In this document: piece after piece, positions 34,836 through 46,969 of the stretch
How the letters are laid out: each line of letters starts with the position of its first letter
Position numbering within the stretch: position 1 is the first letter of the stretch
NCBI GenBank assembly: GCA_037042185.1
Contig: JAXQJY010000028.1
Location: 1,860,001-1,924,000 of the forward strand
Length of the DNA: 64,000 bases
Source of the DNA: Sordariomycetes sp. S80-01Y
Taxonomy: Eukaryota; Ascomycota; Sordariomycetes
Direction of reading: 5' to 3'
The notes under the pieces: model-generated
What the model was told of the DNA's origin: nothing
The model's database searches: none
What the model saw: the letters and a program-made list of their open reading frames with translations, nothing else
Translations under genes and position numbers: made by a program

Positions 34836-35818
34836 TTATTGCTGCTTCTTCTGAGCGGCCGGGCCCATATCCTTCTCGAAGGCACCGTAAGAGACCTCGA
34901 GACTGGAGAGGGCTTTGAGACCAACGCCCAGGATGCTGAACAAGACGATTGCGGTGATAAGACCCATGAAAATACCTATGGCTGCATCAACATTTGTTAA
35001 CGGCCACTCGAGCAACTTACTTACCTGGCGTGAAGAACTGGTACTTCTCGAACAGAGGCAGCTTGTTCCAGTCCGTCTCGTTATCAGCCCTACGCATGAG
35101 CGAGCCGCTCTGCACGTGCCTCTTAAGGTCCATGTCCACCGCTTCCTCAAAGTCAGCTTCATACATTGTGTTCTCCATCTGGGTCGAGAGGAAGACGACC
35201 GTATAATCGTTGTCGCCGTTTAATGTGTCCAAGCGTTCTTGGAAGAGAGCATCTATGACCATGTCAGCTAGTTGGGATAATGAGCCCGCAATGAGTACCA
35301 ACCATTATCGAGCAAGGCGGCGGCGAGATCACTCGAAGGGATGCTCATGTCTAGGATATCAGCACCAGCAGAGTCCTTGTTGGCCTTGCCACAGGCCGCC
35401 ATCGTGTAATCCAACAGCTTCTGAGCCTCTGAGATGTCCATATCTCCCACGACCTCGGGTACAACGTATTTCGACTCTCGGCTATGATCATCGATCGCAC
35501 GGCATAGGCTCGGCAAGAGACAGTTCGAGGGCTTGAGGTGGGCCGAGTGGATGCCAGCCTGGTTGACGAAAAGGTATCGGTTCGTAGGGCATGAGGATAG
35601 AACGGAGTGAACGTAGTCCATTGCGTTGCCTTTTGTCTGGATCTGCTTTGCCGCCGGGACATCCTTCAAGCTACACAGGCTTCGTTAACAGGGGGTTCTC
35701 ATCAAGGGCGCCGGCGTACGTACGATGCTGACGAGAGCAAGACCAAGGGCGAGGAGTCTGAGAACGCAGAGGAGGTTCCGGCCAGCGCCAGAGCGCCCGC
35801 GACGGTTTGAAAGAGCAT
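34836..35818 (-). CDS. BIG1: BIG1 / V-ATPase accessory (Ac45-VOA1 type) ER protein
   Basis: Four exons, 35724-35818, 35303-35670, 35025-35252 and 34836-34975, encode 276 residues. A signal peptide (MLFQTVAGALALAGTSSA) is followed by SPLVLLSSAS. After a luminal region with MSIPSSDLAAALLDN, the diagnostic end is PGIFMGLITAIVLFSILGVG, one membrane helix, then EVSYGAFEKDMGPAAQKKQQ with a dilysine-type tail. The last intron offers two acceptors six bases apart; the one used here gives TPGIFMG, the family form. Known: yeast Big1 is an ER protein needed for beta-1,6-glucan; the membrane segment is shared with V-ATPase accessory subunits Ac45/Voa1. Confidence 0.87.
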
Positions 35819-36276
35819 GGTGGACGAGATTGTAGTGGATCGCCCTCGTTGAAGGTTGTCTTCGGATCAGCTTCGAAGCGCCTAAGCTCCTAATGCGCCG
35901 CCAGTCCAGATGACGATGCGGTTGGCTTGGATTATGTAATACACGCTTAGATGCATATGCTGATTTCAAGTGATTGCAACGCCAGTCAGCAGGACTCACC
36001 TCCAATGAAGGGCAGCCTAGATTAAAGAAAGTGTGTGCGGTGGATTCGTCAGTGTATTATAGGCATCTTCTTCTTTTCGAATCCTTTGAATTGGTATGCA
36101 CGGCTGGGACTCGTCAAGCTTCTCTCTTAAAAGCATACCGCGGTGAGACGTCGCAGAACAGACCCTAGCGCGGGACAGTAAGTCTTGGCTTCGAAACCTC
36201 GACAGGAATTCTGGTGTCCGTTGAAATATTCGTCTTTCACCACCCTACCATCGCACCACCCTGCATATAGTGCGAA
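35819..36276. promoter_or_regulatory. Shared promoter interval, big1 / rrp17
   Basis: 458 bp between outward-facing start codons; no distinctive site recognised. Confidence 0.5.
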
Positions 36277-36982
36277 ATGTTTGCAAAGCCAAGGCCGAAG
36301 AAGAGCATTCTCCCTCCGCCCTCGAAAAAGCGGAAGACGGCAGCGATCGAAGAGATCAGTTTCGACAACGATGCCCGCCACGAGTATCTGACGGGGTTCC
36401 ACAAGAGGAAGCAGCAGCGTATAAAACATGCACAGGAGGAAGCTGCGAAGAAGGCCAGACAGGAAAGGATAGAGATCAGGAAGCAGGTACGCCAAAAACC
36501 GAGTCGGCGGGGAAGGCGAAGAAGGCGTACAGAAGTACTAACGGTGGCAGGCACGAGAGGACCGTAAACGAGAGGTCGAGGAGCATGTGACGATGGTCAA
36601 CAAGATGCTGGAGGAGTCCGGTGCTGCTGGCGCAGAGGAACAAGAAGATGAGTCAGAGGAAGCAGATGCATGGGAAGGGTTCCCGGACCGCCCAGATCTC
36701 GAGATGATCGACCACGAGGAGGAATACATCGATGAGGACCGATACACCACTGTGACGGTGGAATCTGTGAATGTGTCGAGGGATGGCTTCGAAAAACCAG
36801 TGATTCACGATAGCGAGGACGAAGATCAGGCAAAGGATGAGGGCGAACCGAAAACAGGTGCGGAACAGACCAAGGAGAAGAGGCCGCCGAAACCGAAGAA
36901 AAAGAAGTTCCGCTACGAAACCAAATTCGAGCGGAAGTTGACGGACAGTAAACAAAGAGCGAAGAACCACAAAAGAAGATAG
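36277..36982 (+). CDS. RRP17: Ribosomal RNA-processing protein 17 (Nop25 family)
   Basis: Exons 36277-36486 and 36551-36982 encode 213 residues. The family signature is near the start: EISFDNDARHEYLTGFHKRK, followed by an Arg/Lys/Glu-rich helix. An acidic middle (EEQEDESEEADAWEGFPD) and a basic tail (KFERKLTDSKQRAKNHKRR) complete the typical layout. Known role in yeast: a nucleolar factor and 5'-exonuclease acting on 60S pre-rRNA ends. Phase-0 intron of 64 nt. Confidence 0.88.
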
Positions 36983-37204
36983 TTTGCATTGCACCAATAG
37001 ATACCCCTGGAGATGCCGGCTTCAATTATGGCGAGGTCAAGATACATACTCCCCGCGTGTGGTCCTTTGCCCTTCGCCGTGCCGAGCTCATCACCGAACT
37101 GAATACATGGTCCGCCGAACATGACCATCTGACGCTCGCAGAGATTGCTCGCCACGCCATGCAAGACAAGAATTCCAACATAAGACACCCCCGCTCGTGA
37201 CTTT

Positions 37205-37844
37205 CTAGATGGTGCCAATCTCCTGCTGGAGATCATCCAATTCCTTCTGGAGAGAAGAGTGCTTCTTTGCCATCTCCTCATACTTCTGCTCCCATTGGTC
37301 GCGTTCTTGCTCGAGGGCTTGGACCTTGCGCTCGAAGTGGCCGGCCTTCACGTCGGTTTGGCGGAGCCTGCGGCCAACGTTAGCATCTGCCAGATCTTGA
37401 TTGTGCGGACTGCGTACTTCTCGTTCGCCTCACGGAGCGTTTTGTCGGCCTCTTCGGCCTCCTCCTCGAGCAGCTGCAGGCGGCGCTGCAGTGTCTCGTT
37501 CTGGGTACCGTGTTGTTGACCCTCGTCGGCTGACTTCTTAAGGTCCTTGATGGAGGTCTCGAGCTTCTCAACGTCGCCTTCGAGAACGTTGTTCTTGTGC
37601 TGCAGCGAGGTGATCTCTTGCTCCTTGGAAAGGTTCTCCTGCTCCAGGGTCTTGACCTTGGACTGAAGCTCCTCAACTTTCCCGTTTGCCTCGTCGGCCT
37701 CGAGACGGAGGGAGTTCATTTTCTACATTGCACTATGTTAGCCTTTCGTCGGCCATGCTTACCCCTCCATCGCGGCGGGTACTAGTAAACGTTGTTGTCG
37801 TGTGGAATGATGGCTGACGTTCATACCTCCTTGATGCGGTCCAT
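37205..37844 (-). CDS. Tropomyosin
   Basis: Three exons, 37827-37844 (six codons), 37418-37722 and 37205-37367, encode 161 residues, the size of fission yeast Cdc8 and yeast Tpm2. The whole protein is one heptad coiled coil with no proline. It starts MDRIKEKMNSLRLEADEAN; the middle has LEEEAEEADKTLREANEK; the C-terminus KKHSSLQKELDDLQQEIGTI is strongly conserved in fungal tropomyosins. Known role: stabilises formin-made actin cables and the cytokinetic ring. The small first exon is a common arrangement in fungal tropomyosin genes. Confidence 0.93.
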
Positions 37845-38250
37845 CTTGAAAGCTTTCTTTTTTCGTTGGAATGATGCTTCTGTGGAATGGGCGGAAGTTC
37901 GGGAGCAGTAGATTCGAAACGAGTCGCGGTGATACGGGCTTGGAGGGTGATGTGGTTCAGGGAAAAGGGATGGAGCGAGTGGGGGAGCAGGAGAAGCGGT
38001 GCAGCACCTCAGTGCAGCATTGCCCCTCCACGACGGGGGTCCACGCTAACAGCAGCCGATGTGGCTGATGTGGCGCCGAGCTCCGGTAAGCTACCTCATG
38101 TTGCCAGGTCAACGCGGGTAGAAGTAAATGGGAAATCGCGTCTCGCCACACGACCTCCATTCCATCCGCGAGCCCCTACGATAACCATCACTTCTAGCAG
38201 CACTGGCTTAGGCAATTCATCCTCTGACAAATCGAGGCAACATCCGCACC
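37845..38250. promoter_or_regulatory. Shared promoter interval, tropomyosin / securin-like
   Basis: 406 bp between outward-facing start codons. No distinctive operator recognised. Confidence 0.5.
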
Positions 38251-39604
38251 ATGTTAGCTGCACATCGAGACCAGGAGAACCTGGTGCATAGTCACCAGGT
38301 TCCAACTAAACAAGCACCGAAGACACCAGGCGCACGCTACCCCAAGACTCCGCTCAAACAGAATGACGAGAATGCTCCCACAGCCTTTGCTGGTAAGACT
38401 GGCTTGGGGGGTGCCCAGGCACAAGGCAAAGATAAAATCATGATGACCAAAGGCAAGGGCGCGGCAACTCCGATGCGTACGTCCCCTGGTCTAATGCATG
38501 TTCACGAGACACTGACTTGGAACAGAGCCCCAGAGTCGAGCGCCGCTTGGAGCGAAGACGACCAATGCAAAAGCTCGCAACATCCAGACCCCTGGTGTCA
38601 AGGGCACAGTCAAGGGACTAGAGAAGTCCCAGCTTAAACCGACGACCCAGAAGCCGAAACCGAAGTCAACTCTCCAGATCGAGGTCAAGCACGATGAAGC
38701 AACAGACTTCAGTGACGACGAAGAGCCTGAATACGCTCCGCCGCGGCCTACTGAGCTACCCTACGAGTCCGACGTGCTTCCTAAAGGAGGTCTCAGCTTC
38801 GAGGGTCTGAAGAAGGAGAATCTCTTTCGTGGCTACTACGAGACCTTCATCAACCCAGTCGACGAAAATGGTGTCTCTCGACAAGACAGGAGATTCAACG
38901 ATGAGATGAAGGCCGCCATGGATAAGATGGTTGCGCACAACGAACGAGCTCTGGAAGAGATCACCTGGAACCCGGCCGACATGCCAGAAAACCGCAGGCC
39001 TCTCAAAATGAAGCCTGGCGCGCCTGAGGTGGCTGAGGCAAAGATGGCTAGGAAAGTTAGGACTCGGACGCATCAACAACAACCATCAACAATCAGGTCG
39101 CGCAAGGCGGCTGGTGTTCTCTCTGCCTCGACGGAGACCCAAAGGAAGCCTGCTATCAGGCCGCTCTCGGCCGCAGCTTCGCGTCGTCCACTGAGCACCC
39201 TCATCGCAGGGCAGAAAGCCGCAAAGCCGAGCTTAGTTCCTCAGAAGCCGACTTCGACCGGCAATGCACCCGCTGAGGTCGCATCCCGTACGACCATTGG
39301 GTACAACAAGGGCAAGTCCGCATCGTCCGCCGTCCATTCTCATGTTCGAAGTCAGTCGGCGTTTGTAGGACGTACAGTCAAGACGCCTTGCCCTACTGAC
39401 GAGGATGGAGGGCTCACTATAACACCTGCCCGAGCCCGTCAAGCCGGTGCTGGAAGTGTCAACCGCCCTGGGGCTGCTCGTCCTCTCTTCATGTCCATTT
39501 TCGACTCCGAGGATGAAGAGGACCTGCCGCCAATAAATGGTCCCGGCGGGTTGGAAGGAGAAGAGGAGGAGGAGGAGGAGTTCGAGCTCAAGCTCGACCT
39601 GTGA
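38251..39604 (+). CDS. Putative securin (Pds1/Cut2-like) protein
   Basis: Exons 38251-38476 and 38526-39604 encode 434 residues, largely basic and disordered. The N-terminus has QENLVH and NDENAP, which resemble KEN-type degradation signals, then the conserved RAPLGAKTTNAKARN block. At about residues 140-170 an acidic run leads to EYAPPRPTELPYESDVLP. This resembles the separase-binding segment of securins as I remember it (yeast Pds1 IAPQRQEPLPYVPEGY). A GLSFEGLKKENLFRGYY block and a Ser/Arg-rich region follow, with RRPL as a possible destruction box; the end is very acidic. If correct, it inhibits separase until anaphase and is destroyed by APC/C. The segment similarity is from memory, so the name is provisional; the gene itself is well supported. 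Confidence 0.6.
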
Positions 39605-40489
39605 GGATCTAACTAGCGTTGGGATGGCGTTAGATGAGTTGTTTATTTCTAGCGTGTCTTCAAACGAGGTCTCATGCCTGGTAGCGAGGAGCGGAGTTTT
39701 GGTGTCGATCGCAAGCATTAGCGAGATTGACAAGCAAGAAATGTGCTTTGCCGATTCTGTCACAGTAGGTTAGCTTAGCTTGATGTATTTTCTTTGTTTG
39801 GTCCGCCCTCGCGATAGCTGAGCTCAATGCCACGTTGTTGAGGCCAGTACAAACACCACAAATAGCAAATGCAGCCACGGCTGGACTTTTTGAAAGGGAG
39901 CAAAACCGTTGTGCACAGTGACTAATTAGTGTATCGCTCTGGCCCAACGCGACTGTGAATGTGAAGCTCTGGGGGTAGATGGCGGGGTGTGCGCCACATT
40001 ACCGCTCGGTGCTTTGCGCGGCCCGCGCAAGCGTGCTGTGGCTGAAAAAGGGCGGGATCCCAATTTTGAGGGAAGGACCTGAGGCGGGCTGCACCCACGC
40101 CTAAGCTCACGCTTGTGGTTCATCAAAGTTGCGCTGCCGCCCATCGGGACTTTGCACTCTGACTTCATTTCTCAATCTTCCCTCTCACCGCATTATCTCG
40201 TCACTGCGGACTCTCACGCACCAACCCGCACTTGCATCGCGCTCGCCAGCAGATTCTGTCAAATATTCTACGCGTTCAACCTACTTCTTGGAGTTACCTC
40301 CATTTCGCGCTGGCCAACCGCGCAATTGCTCGCAGCTCGGTCGCGTGGACTCTGTCCCAGCGCGTCTCGACACCGCCATCGCCTCGCCAACCCGTCTGAA
40401 GTCGAGCGCCGTGCCGTCTCCGAGGTACTACCACGAGATATCATGATTGAAGCGAGGCACAGGACATAGCAGAGAGCCCATCGACCGCG
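39605..40489. other. Intergenic / promoter region upstream of set1
   Basis: About 885 bp between two same-strand genes; C/T-rich toward the right, as expected of the set1 promoter and leader. No gene or repeat recognised. Confidence 0.5.
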
Positions 40490-43400
40490 ATGACTCGTCC
40501 TCCCTCGACCCCGGGCTTCGCGCAGTTCTTCCCAACCGCTCCCAAGGTCAGGGCAGAGGCAGAGGTTCGGGGCGATCGGGACAGGGCGGCAAGGCCTCTT
40601 GTCAACGGCGCCGACTCCTATTCTGGTCTGCACACTAACGCGTCGACATCCCTAAAGAACGGACTTGGCTCTTCCCAAAGTCGCATCTCATCGGATGCCC
40701 CACACCCACACCATCAGACCCGCGTTGACGTGAAAGAGTCTTCGCCGGGCGACATACCCGGCACAGGCGACTCATCTAGCTCACTTGCGAGCGCTTCATC
40801 GTCTGTGTTTAGCACACGACCAAGCGCCGCATCTACATCATCTCGCTACCCGACCGCGAGTACTACACCCGCCGCGAAAGACTCGCCATCGCATCACGCA
40901 TCTACGAAGGCAGACATGTCTCCCCCAGTGCCACGCGACCTAGCCGCGTCATGTACATCGCAATCCGCTTTGACATCAGTCTCCCATCGCGTCGCGTCTG
41001 ACGGCAATTCCATCGAAAGCCTCCCCGCACGGGATCCGAAGCCTTCCGTCAAAGGCCAGAAATGCACATTTGACCCTCTACTCGAGCGACTTCGCGATAA
41101 GAGTATAAGCAGATCGGCGAAACCGGTATATGAGGAGTTTGGATTGGTACGTATAGATAATATCATATCAACCTCTCTTGGGAGGGGGAGTGTCATCGCG
41201 TGTGAGAATTCTTGGCTGACTTTCGGATAGGAAGATGACGCTCCCCCTCCCGACCCTCGTTTGGCCAAAGGAGGCCGGCTTGGGTATATCAACACCGATT
41301 TCTACCTCCATCGGGCGAGATTACGGCCGTCACCTTTGAACCTGAAGGCCTATCCGTTCGACCCCAAGACATCTATTGGCCCTGGACCTCCCACCCAGAT
41401 TGTCGTAACGAACTACAATCCACTCGCTCCGTTCAATAAGGTGACCGCTGTTTTCTCCACGTTTGGTGACATCAGTGAGAGCAGCAACAAGATGCACCCT
41501 GAAACTGGTAGCTACTTGGGCTTCGCCACTTTCAAGTATCGCGACACAAAACGCCCCGACCGGCCTTTCATTTCTGGCGTGGATGCTGCGAGAAACGCCG
41601 TCAAAGCCCGTGGGATCAAAGTTGACGCGGATGTGGTTCGCGTCTTGTTCGACCCTGAGGGTCGCCGGAGCCGTCGCATGCTCGAGGAGCATCTGAAGAA
41701 GGACAAAGAAAAGCAAACAAAAGCTCAACATACCCCCAAAGCACCTCCCACAGGGCCGAAGTCGATAATACCATCCGGTCCGAAGGGGACACCTCCAATA
41801 GCTCCAAGAGGACCAGCTGGGAAGAGCTCGGCACCCATCGTACCCATGCAACCTCGCGTCCATGAGTCCGATCTGGCCTCAGCCCTTGCGAATACCGTCT
41901 ACATCTTCATCTCTTGCCAAAGTGTACCAGTAATGCAACACATTTGTGGGCATTTAGAAAAGCGCCTCAAGAGCTACGGTTTCCAGGCGATTCGCACTGA
42001 TTCCAAGGGCTACTATATTGTCTTCGGCAACAGTTTCCACGGTCGATCAGAAGCTGAGCGATGCTTTCGGGCAGCTAACCACACCGAGTTCTTCAACTAT
42101 GACATGGCTATGCAGCTCTGCCTGCCCAAAGTCGAGCGACCACCTCCGCCGAGACCACGAAGCCCTAGCCCCGACCGGAGCTACCGACCCGCGGCCCGAG
42201 CTAGAGATGAACAGAAGGAACGTATACGCCGAGAAGACGAAGCGGACCTAGAAGAAGAGAAGAAGGAACGTGCGAAGAATTTCGACCCAGTCAATGAAGC
42301 TGTCCAGGTGGTGCGCAGGGCGATGATGGAACATCTCATCAGGCACATACGGACCCAAGTTGCTGCGCCATCTCTGGAGGAGTTCCTCGCTCCCGCGAAA
42401 CACGCAGCGAACAGGAGAAGGTTCAATATAGATATTGGAGAAGATACCGAGGACGATGCAAAGGACGACGAGAACGAGAGCTCCAGAATTGGCACGCCGC
42501 TCCGCGGAGAGCCCACCGAGCGCTCGACGAAACGTGCCCCGATGGCAATCAGCGCCCTCCCTAGAATTCGTAAGGCCAAGGTTAGGAGCCAAGGTCAAGG
42601 CGCCACCTTCATCGATCCATTCGCCCGCAAGCGACCAGTCGCCAAACCAAAAGCCATTCGCTCGCTGCATCATCGTCTCAAGAGCTACGACAGTGATGTT
42701 GAGTCGGAGGAAGATAGTGACATGCGAGCTTTGGTGGGCCGTGACAGCGAGGAGCTAGATTCGCGCCCACGCAGCCGCATGAGCACGGATGATGAAGCTT
42801 CTAGAGACGACTTCGGCTCGTGGGGTCCTCAAGAGGATGACTCAATGACCGAGATCAGCGTGCCTCCTGCGGATGGAATTTCGAAAAAGCGCAAGCTCGA
42901 CGCTAACGTTGGTACTGCCGTAAAGCGACAGAAGAAGACTGACGAAGAGCTGTTCGGTGTCAAGATGGGACACATCGAGAGCGACTTGCGCGATAGGGAG
43001 ACAGAGATGACAACCCCAGATGTCGACGTGGAGGACGACAGCAGCATATCACGATCACAGACACCTGTTCCTGGCGCCAAGGGCAACAAGAAGAAGCCCG
43101 TCAAGATCAAGAAGAAAACCAAGAAGCAGATGTTCGAGGAACGCGAGGCTCTCAAGCGGGAGGAAGAAGAGACACGTCTTGAGCAGGAAGATATCGTTGA
43201 TGAGGATCTTTTGGATACGAAAGAAGTGCCGCAAGAGGCTCTCTCAGAGAAGTTTGACGAACGCCTGCTCACCACAAAGGCACTGACGTCTGCACTCGCC
43301 CTCCCAGATGGCTTCAAACCCGACATCGCTGCTTTGCAAAGGCTTGTCTTAGGTGCCAAAGATGCTCCAGATCTGTCCAAGTTGCTCAGAAAATTCAATG

Positions 43401-44284
43401 TCGGACAGATCGGGCACCCTGAGCTATGGCTATGGAAGCGCAATCGCATACGTCAGCTGAATTCAAATGACGGCACACTCGACAAGCCTGTGACGATCGG
43501 AGGCTATTACGTGCCAAACGCAACTGGAGGCGCGCGGACTGAAGGCGTGAAAAGGATACTCAACTCGGAGAAATCCAAGTATCTACCGCATCACATCAAA
43601 GTCCAGAAAGCCAGGGAGCAACGGCAGAAGGATGGCAAGACTGTGGCAGATGGGCCCGCCGAAACTGTTGTGGTCAAGGGCAACTCGCGTGCGAACCGTG
43701 CTACGAACCGACGATACATTGCTGATCTCAACGACCAAAAGAAGACGCTGGGCCAAGATTCTGATGTCTTCAAATTCAACCAGCTTAAGAAGCGCAAGAA
43801 ACCAGTCAAGTTCGATCGCTCCGCCATCCACAATTGGGGTCTGTATGCAATGGAGAACATTTCCAAGGACGACATGATCATTGAATATGTTGGCGAAGTT
43901 GTTCGTCAAGCTGTCGCCGAAATCCGAGAGCAAAGATATCTCAAGAGCGGAATAGGTAGTAGCTACCTATTTCGTATTGATGAAAGCACTGTGGTGGACG
44001 CAACAAAGAAAGGAGGCATAGCACGTTTCATCAATCACTCGTGCATGCCCAATTGCACAGCCAAGATCATCAAGGTCGAGGGAAGCAAGCGCATTGTCAT
44101 ATATGCCTTACGCGACATTGGCATGAGTAAGTGATTTCACTGTATACATGCATGTAGAATCTCGACTAATCATTCAACAGACGAAGAATTGACCTACGAC
44201 TACAAGTTTGAAAGAGAGATAGGCAGCTTGGATCGCATCCCCTGTCTATGCGGCACACCAGCTTGCAAAGGCTTTCTCAACTAA
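40490..44284 (+). CDS. SET1: Histone H3 lysine-4 methyltransferase Set1 (COMPASS)
   Basis: Exons 40490-41146, 41231-44126 and 44181-44284 encode 1218 residues. A Ser/Thr-rich N-terminus starts [18 protein letters not shown]. The first RNA-recognition-like fold is around [13 protein letters not shown], and a second RRM-like region follows ([16 protein letters not shown]). An acidic linker leads to the n-SET region, with [16 protein letters not shown] and [16 protein letters not shown]. The SET domain occupies the last 150 residues: [45 protein letters not shown] and the post-[16 protein letters not shown] cysteines. The last intron splits the codon before EELTYDY, so a correct splice is needed for catalysis. 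Known role: all H3K4 methylation in fungi, within COMPASS. Confidence 0.96.
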
Positions 44285-44965
44285 CGATGTCTGGTTTTGC
44301 GCCCCAGCTTCGCTTCACATCATGTCACCGACGAAACAGTCAGCAGTTTCGCCCTGTCAGATGATATCGTATCACCACGAGTTCCGTCCTGGGTGGCTCA
44401 TCCCGCCTAGGTATCATCATCCACGAAAAGATGACCAGGGGCCGACTGAATGCCCCTGGTAAAAGGCGGAGAAGCACAGCAGATCATTCGGAATTCTTTT
44501 GGCTTTCGGCGTTTGGGGCTAGCAGGGGTGTAACGGAGGGTATACCATACACTTCCATGGCGTTCGCACTAGAGCCGGGTTGCCTGGACGAGGGGGCGTT
44601 TTGGGTGTTTACTTGTGTAGGACTAGTATATTAAGGCGCCGAAAGATGCGACTCTCATGTTGTATATAGTTACTCGCACTTTCCCGCCCACGAGAGATCG
44701 GGCAATGAAAGCCAACGGGTCGAAGACAAAACCGCACCTCACATGTGAAAAGCGACTTTGAACTCATTAAATCGTTCCTATATTGCTTGGAACTAGGGTT
44801 ATGTCCTCGGAAACGTCCCATTACCCAATGCGTATGCCAGTATGCCATGCCGTGCCGTGCCATGCCATGCCATGATATCATGATTGTTCAACGTCCAAAA
44901 TCGTGCCAGTCCTGCCATGCTCGTTGATGTTCCCTCTCCACGCCTCTCAACGCCGAGCACCTAGT
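44285..44965. other. Tail-to-tail intergenic with TGCCA-type repeat
   Basis: 681 bp between converging genes. Contains an imperfect pentamer array at about 44842-44875. No gene recognised. Confidence 0.5.
44842..44875. repeat. TGCCA/TGCCG pentamer microsatellite
   Basis: About six to seven copies of TGCCR, the same unit as the array at 11444-11466 but mixed with TGCCG. It ends in ATGATATCAT, a perfect 10 bp palindrome. Confidence 0.75.
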
Positions 44966-45684
44966 CTAGTCATCGTCCTTTAGCGCCCTCGGTCCCAACA
45001 TCCAGTCTTGGGCAGACAGCCATTCGCTCCAACTTTTCTCGGCGGCTTCGATCTCTGCGAGGCTAACGTTCTGTGGCGGCTTGAGCCACGGCACCGTCTG
45101 ACCGTTGTCCATGTCGTAACTTCTCTTCACAGCGAGCCAGTTGTCCGACTTGATGGCGAACAGGTAGTTCCTTCGCTCCGTCTCGTGGATAGACCCGATG
45201 CCCTCCAACCAGTCGTCTCCGAAGAATCCATGGAGCACTGCGGGCGTATCGAAGCCTGTAACGATGAGGCGACGGATGTAGGGAATCAGTGTGGTCGAAA
45301 CTTCGGCATAGGGGCGCGATGATGAGGAGGGACCAGGCGGTGGATGGAGGGTTTGTATCGCAGAAGGGTTGTGTAGTGGTAGTCTGATATTAAGCATGCG
45401 GGCGACAGCTTGGACGGGATGCTCATGCTGGGCGTGATCAAGGAAGTACCGGATGCACGACTGGTATTTGGGGTCCCAGACAAACAGATCGAACTGGTTC
45501 TCCTGGAAAGGCTGAGAGGAGAGTCAACAGACTGCACCACCAAAGCAATGTCAGAGTCCCAAACTTGGCAGTTAGAAGGGCTGCGCTCCTCGAGCAGAGG
45601 GAGCGCTAGCTCGAAAGCCCGCAAGGTCCTGAGATTGAATAGCAAAGCACTCACATGAGTAAAGGGGACGGACATGTCGTCCAT
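44966..45684 (-). CDS. Conserved-looking hypothetical protein
   Basis: The C-terminal 180 residues are a clear coding frame: NQFDLFVWDPKYQSCIRYFL, RRLIVTGFDTPAVLHGFFGD and SWSEWLSAQDWMLGPRALK. I do not recognise the family; no signal, membrane segment or cofactor motif is visible. The 5' part is uncertain. My model uses a start at 45684 (MDDMSVPFTHVSALLFNL) and an intron 45512-45564 with a weak GTTTGG donor, giving 221 residues in phase. The skipped part also reads as plausible protein (QVWDSDIALVVQ). A second reading is therefore an unspliced exon with a one-base frame break near 45512. A start intron with donor GTGAGT at 45654 is a third option. Confidence 0.6.
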
Positions 45685-46284
45685 GCTTGGGTGGGGGTAA
45701 GTTGCGGGATGACCTAAAAGACGTCCACGAGGCAACTTTCCGCGAACAGAGGCTGTAGACTACAATCCGCTCGAAGAAACAGACATAATCCTGCACCAAG
45801 GCGAGAGGCTTGTAGACAATACGAACACGCAGGAGGCGGGGAACAGTCCACAAGCAATATAAAAAGTTGACTATCAACTTTGAGATCTTGGTCGTCGCGT
45901 CTAGGGCGTGCCTTCTCGTCGAAGTCGTTGAAGTCGCCAAAGTTTCTGGTCAGCTAGCTTGTGAGATAGAGAGCTATTCGGGGCGAGGTTGCCGGAGGAA
46001 AAGGAACAGCCAGCCAAGGACAGGATCAAGGACTGGGTATCAGTGCCAGGGTAGGACAACGACAAAGATCAACAAGGATGGGAATTCCTGTGGAGCGGGA
46101 AGAGAGGGATCCTTTAACTATTTAGATGATGGACTAGGAGCGACGGAGTCAACGCCAGGGGTGGAACCAGCCGAACGGAGTGATGTGCAGAAGCAGCCAT
46201 GAGTTGTCGAATGGGCTGCGTCCAGAAGTGGATTCAGGACATGGCGTTTGGAAATGGGGCCGGACGGCGAACGAAGAGAGACAT

Positions 46285-46317
46285 GGCTCAGGCTCGGGTT
46301 CGGGCTCAGGCTCAGGC
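46285..46317. repeat. GGCTCR hexamer microsatellite
   Basis: Five and a half head-to-tail hexamers alternating GGCTCA and GGCTCG (one GGTTCG). Confidence 0.75.
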
Positions 46318-46611
46318 ATAGAAAGGATCAATTATGGGTGCCAGCGCCAGACGAGCGGTAACGAAGTTGATGTTGGGGAGCGTTATCAATGTTGGTGTTG
46401 GTGCTGGTCACCACGGTTTGTGTGGGAAGGGGGGTGGAACGACTTTGGGTGAGAGCTCGAGGCGGAGAAAAGCAATTCGAGGCAGAAGCTGGTTTTCAGA
46501 TCGAAAAGACGAGCAGGCCTCACCTCGGTAAGGCTAGCTAGGGTGGTGTGCTGGGGTGGGAGGTGCCGAGCGAAGTGATGAAAGCTCGAGAGTCTGGACC
46601 AGTTGTCTCCT

Positions 46612-46650
46612 CCAGAGGCTCCAGAGGCTCCAGAGGCTCCAGAGGCTCCA
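46612..46650. repeat. CCAGAGGCT 9-mer minisatellite
   Basis: Four perfect tandem copies plus three further bases. Confidence 0.9.
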
Positions 46651-46947
46651 TACCTTACTCATTGAGCCGGCGGTTGAACTTGAAGGGGGTTCCAAGTTGA
46701 GGGATCCACTCGGGAGGGTCGAGGTTGCGGACGGCGGGAGTCTGCGCGCAATTGATTGCCATGCGGTACCTATGGGTAGTACACGGGCAGCGGTCACGGT
46801 GCCATCATGATGGGCTCGAGGGACCGTGAGTGAAGTTGGCGTGGTAGAGACACACCACACCGCCCTCCTCGTGTCCTCTGCGCTGCACACGCCTTGATGC
46901 CCTGCAGGCGTGACGGACTTACCCTATCCAGGGGCAGGGGACGGCGC

Positions 46948-46969
46948 GATGGGATGGGATGGGATGGTG
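46948..46969. repeat. GATGG pentamer microsatellite
   Basis: Four tandem copies, immediately after a GGGGCAGGGG stretch; the strand is G-rich. Confidence 0.75.
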
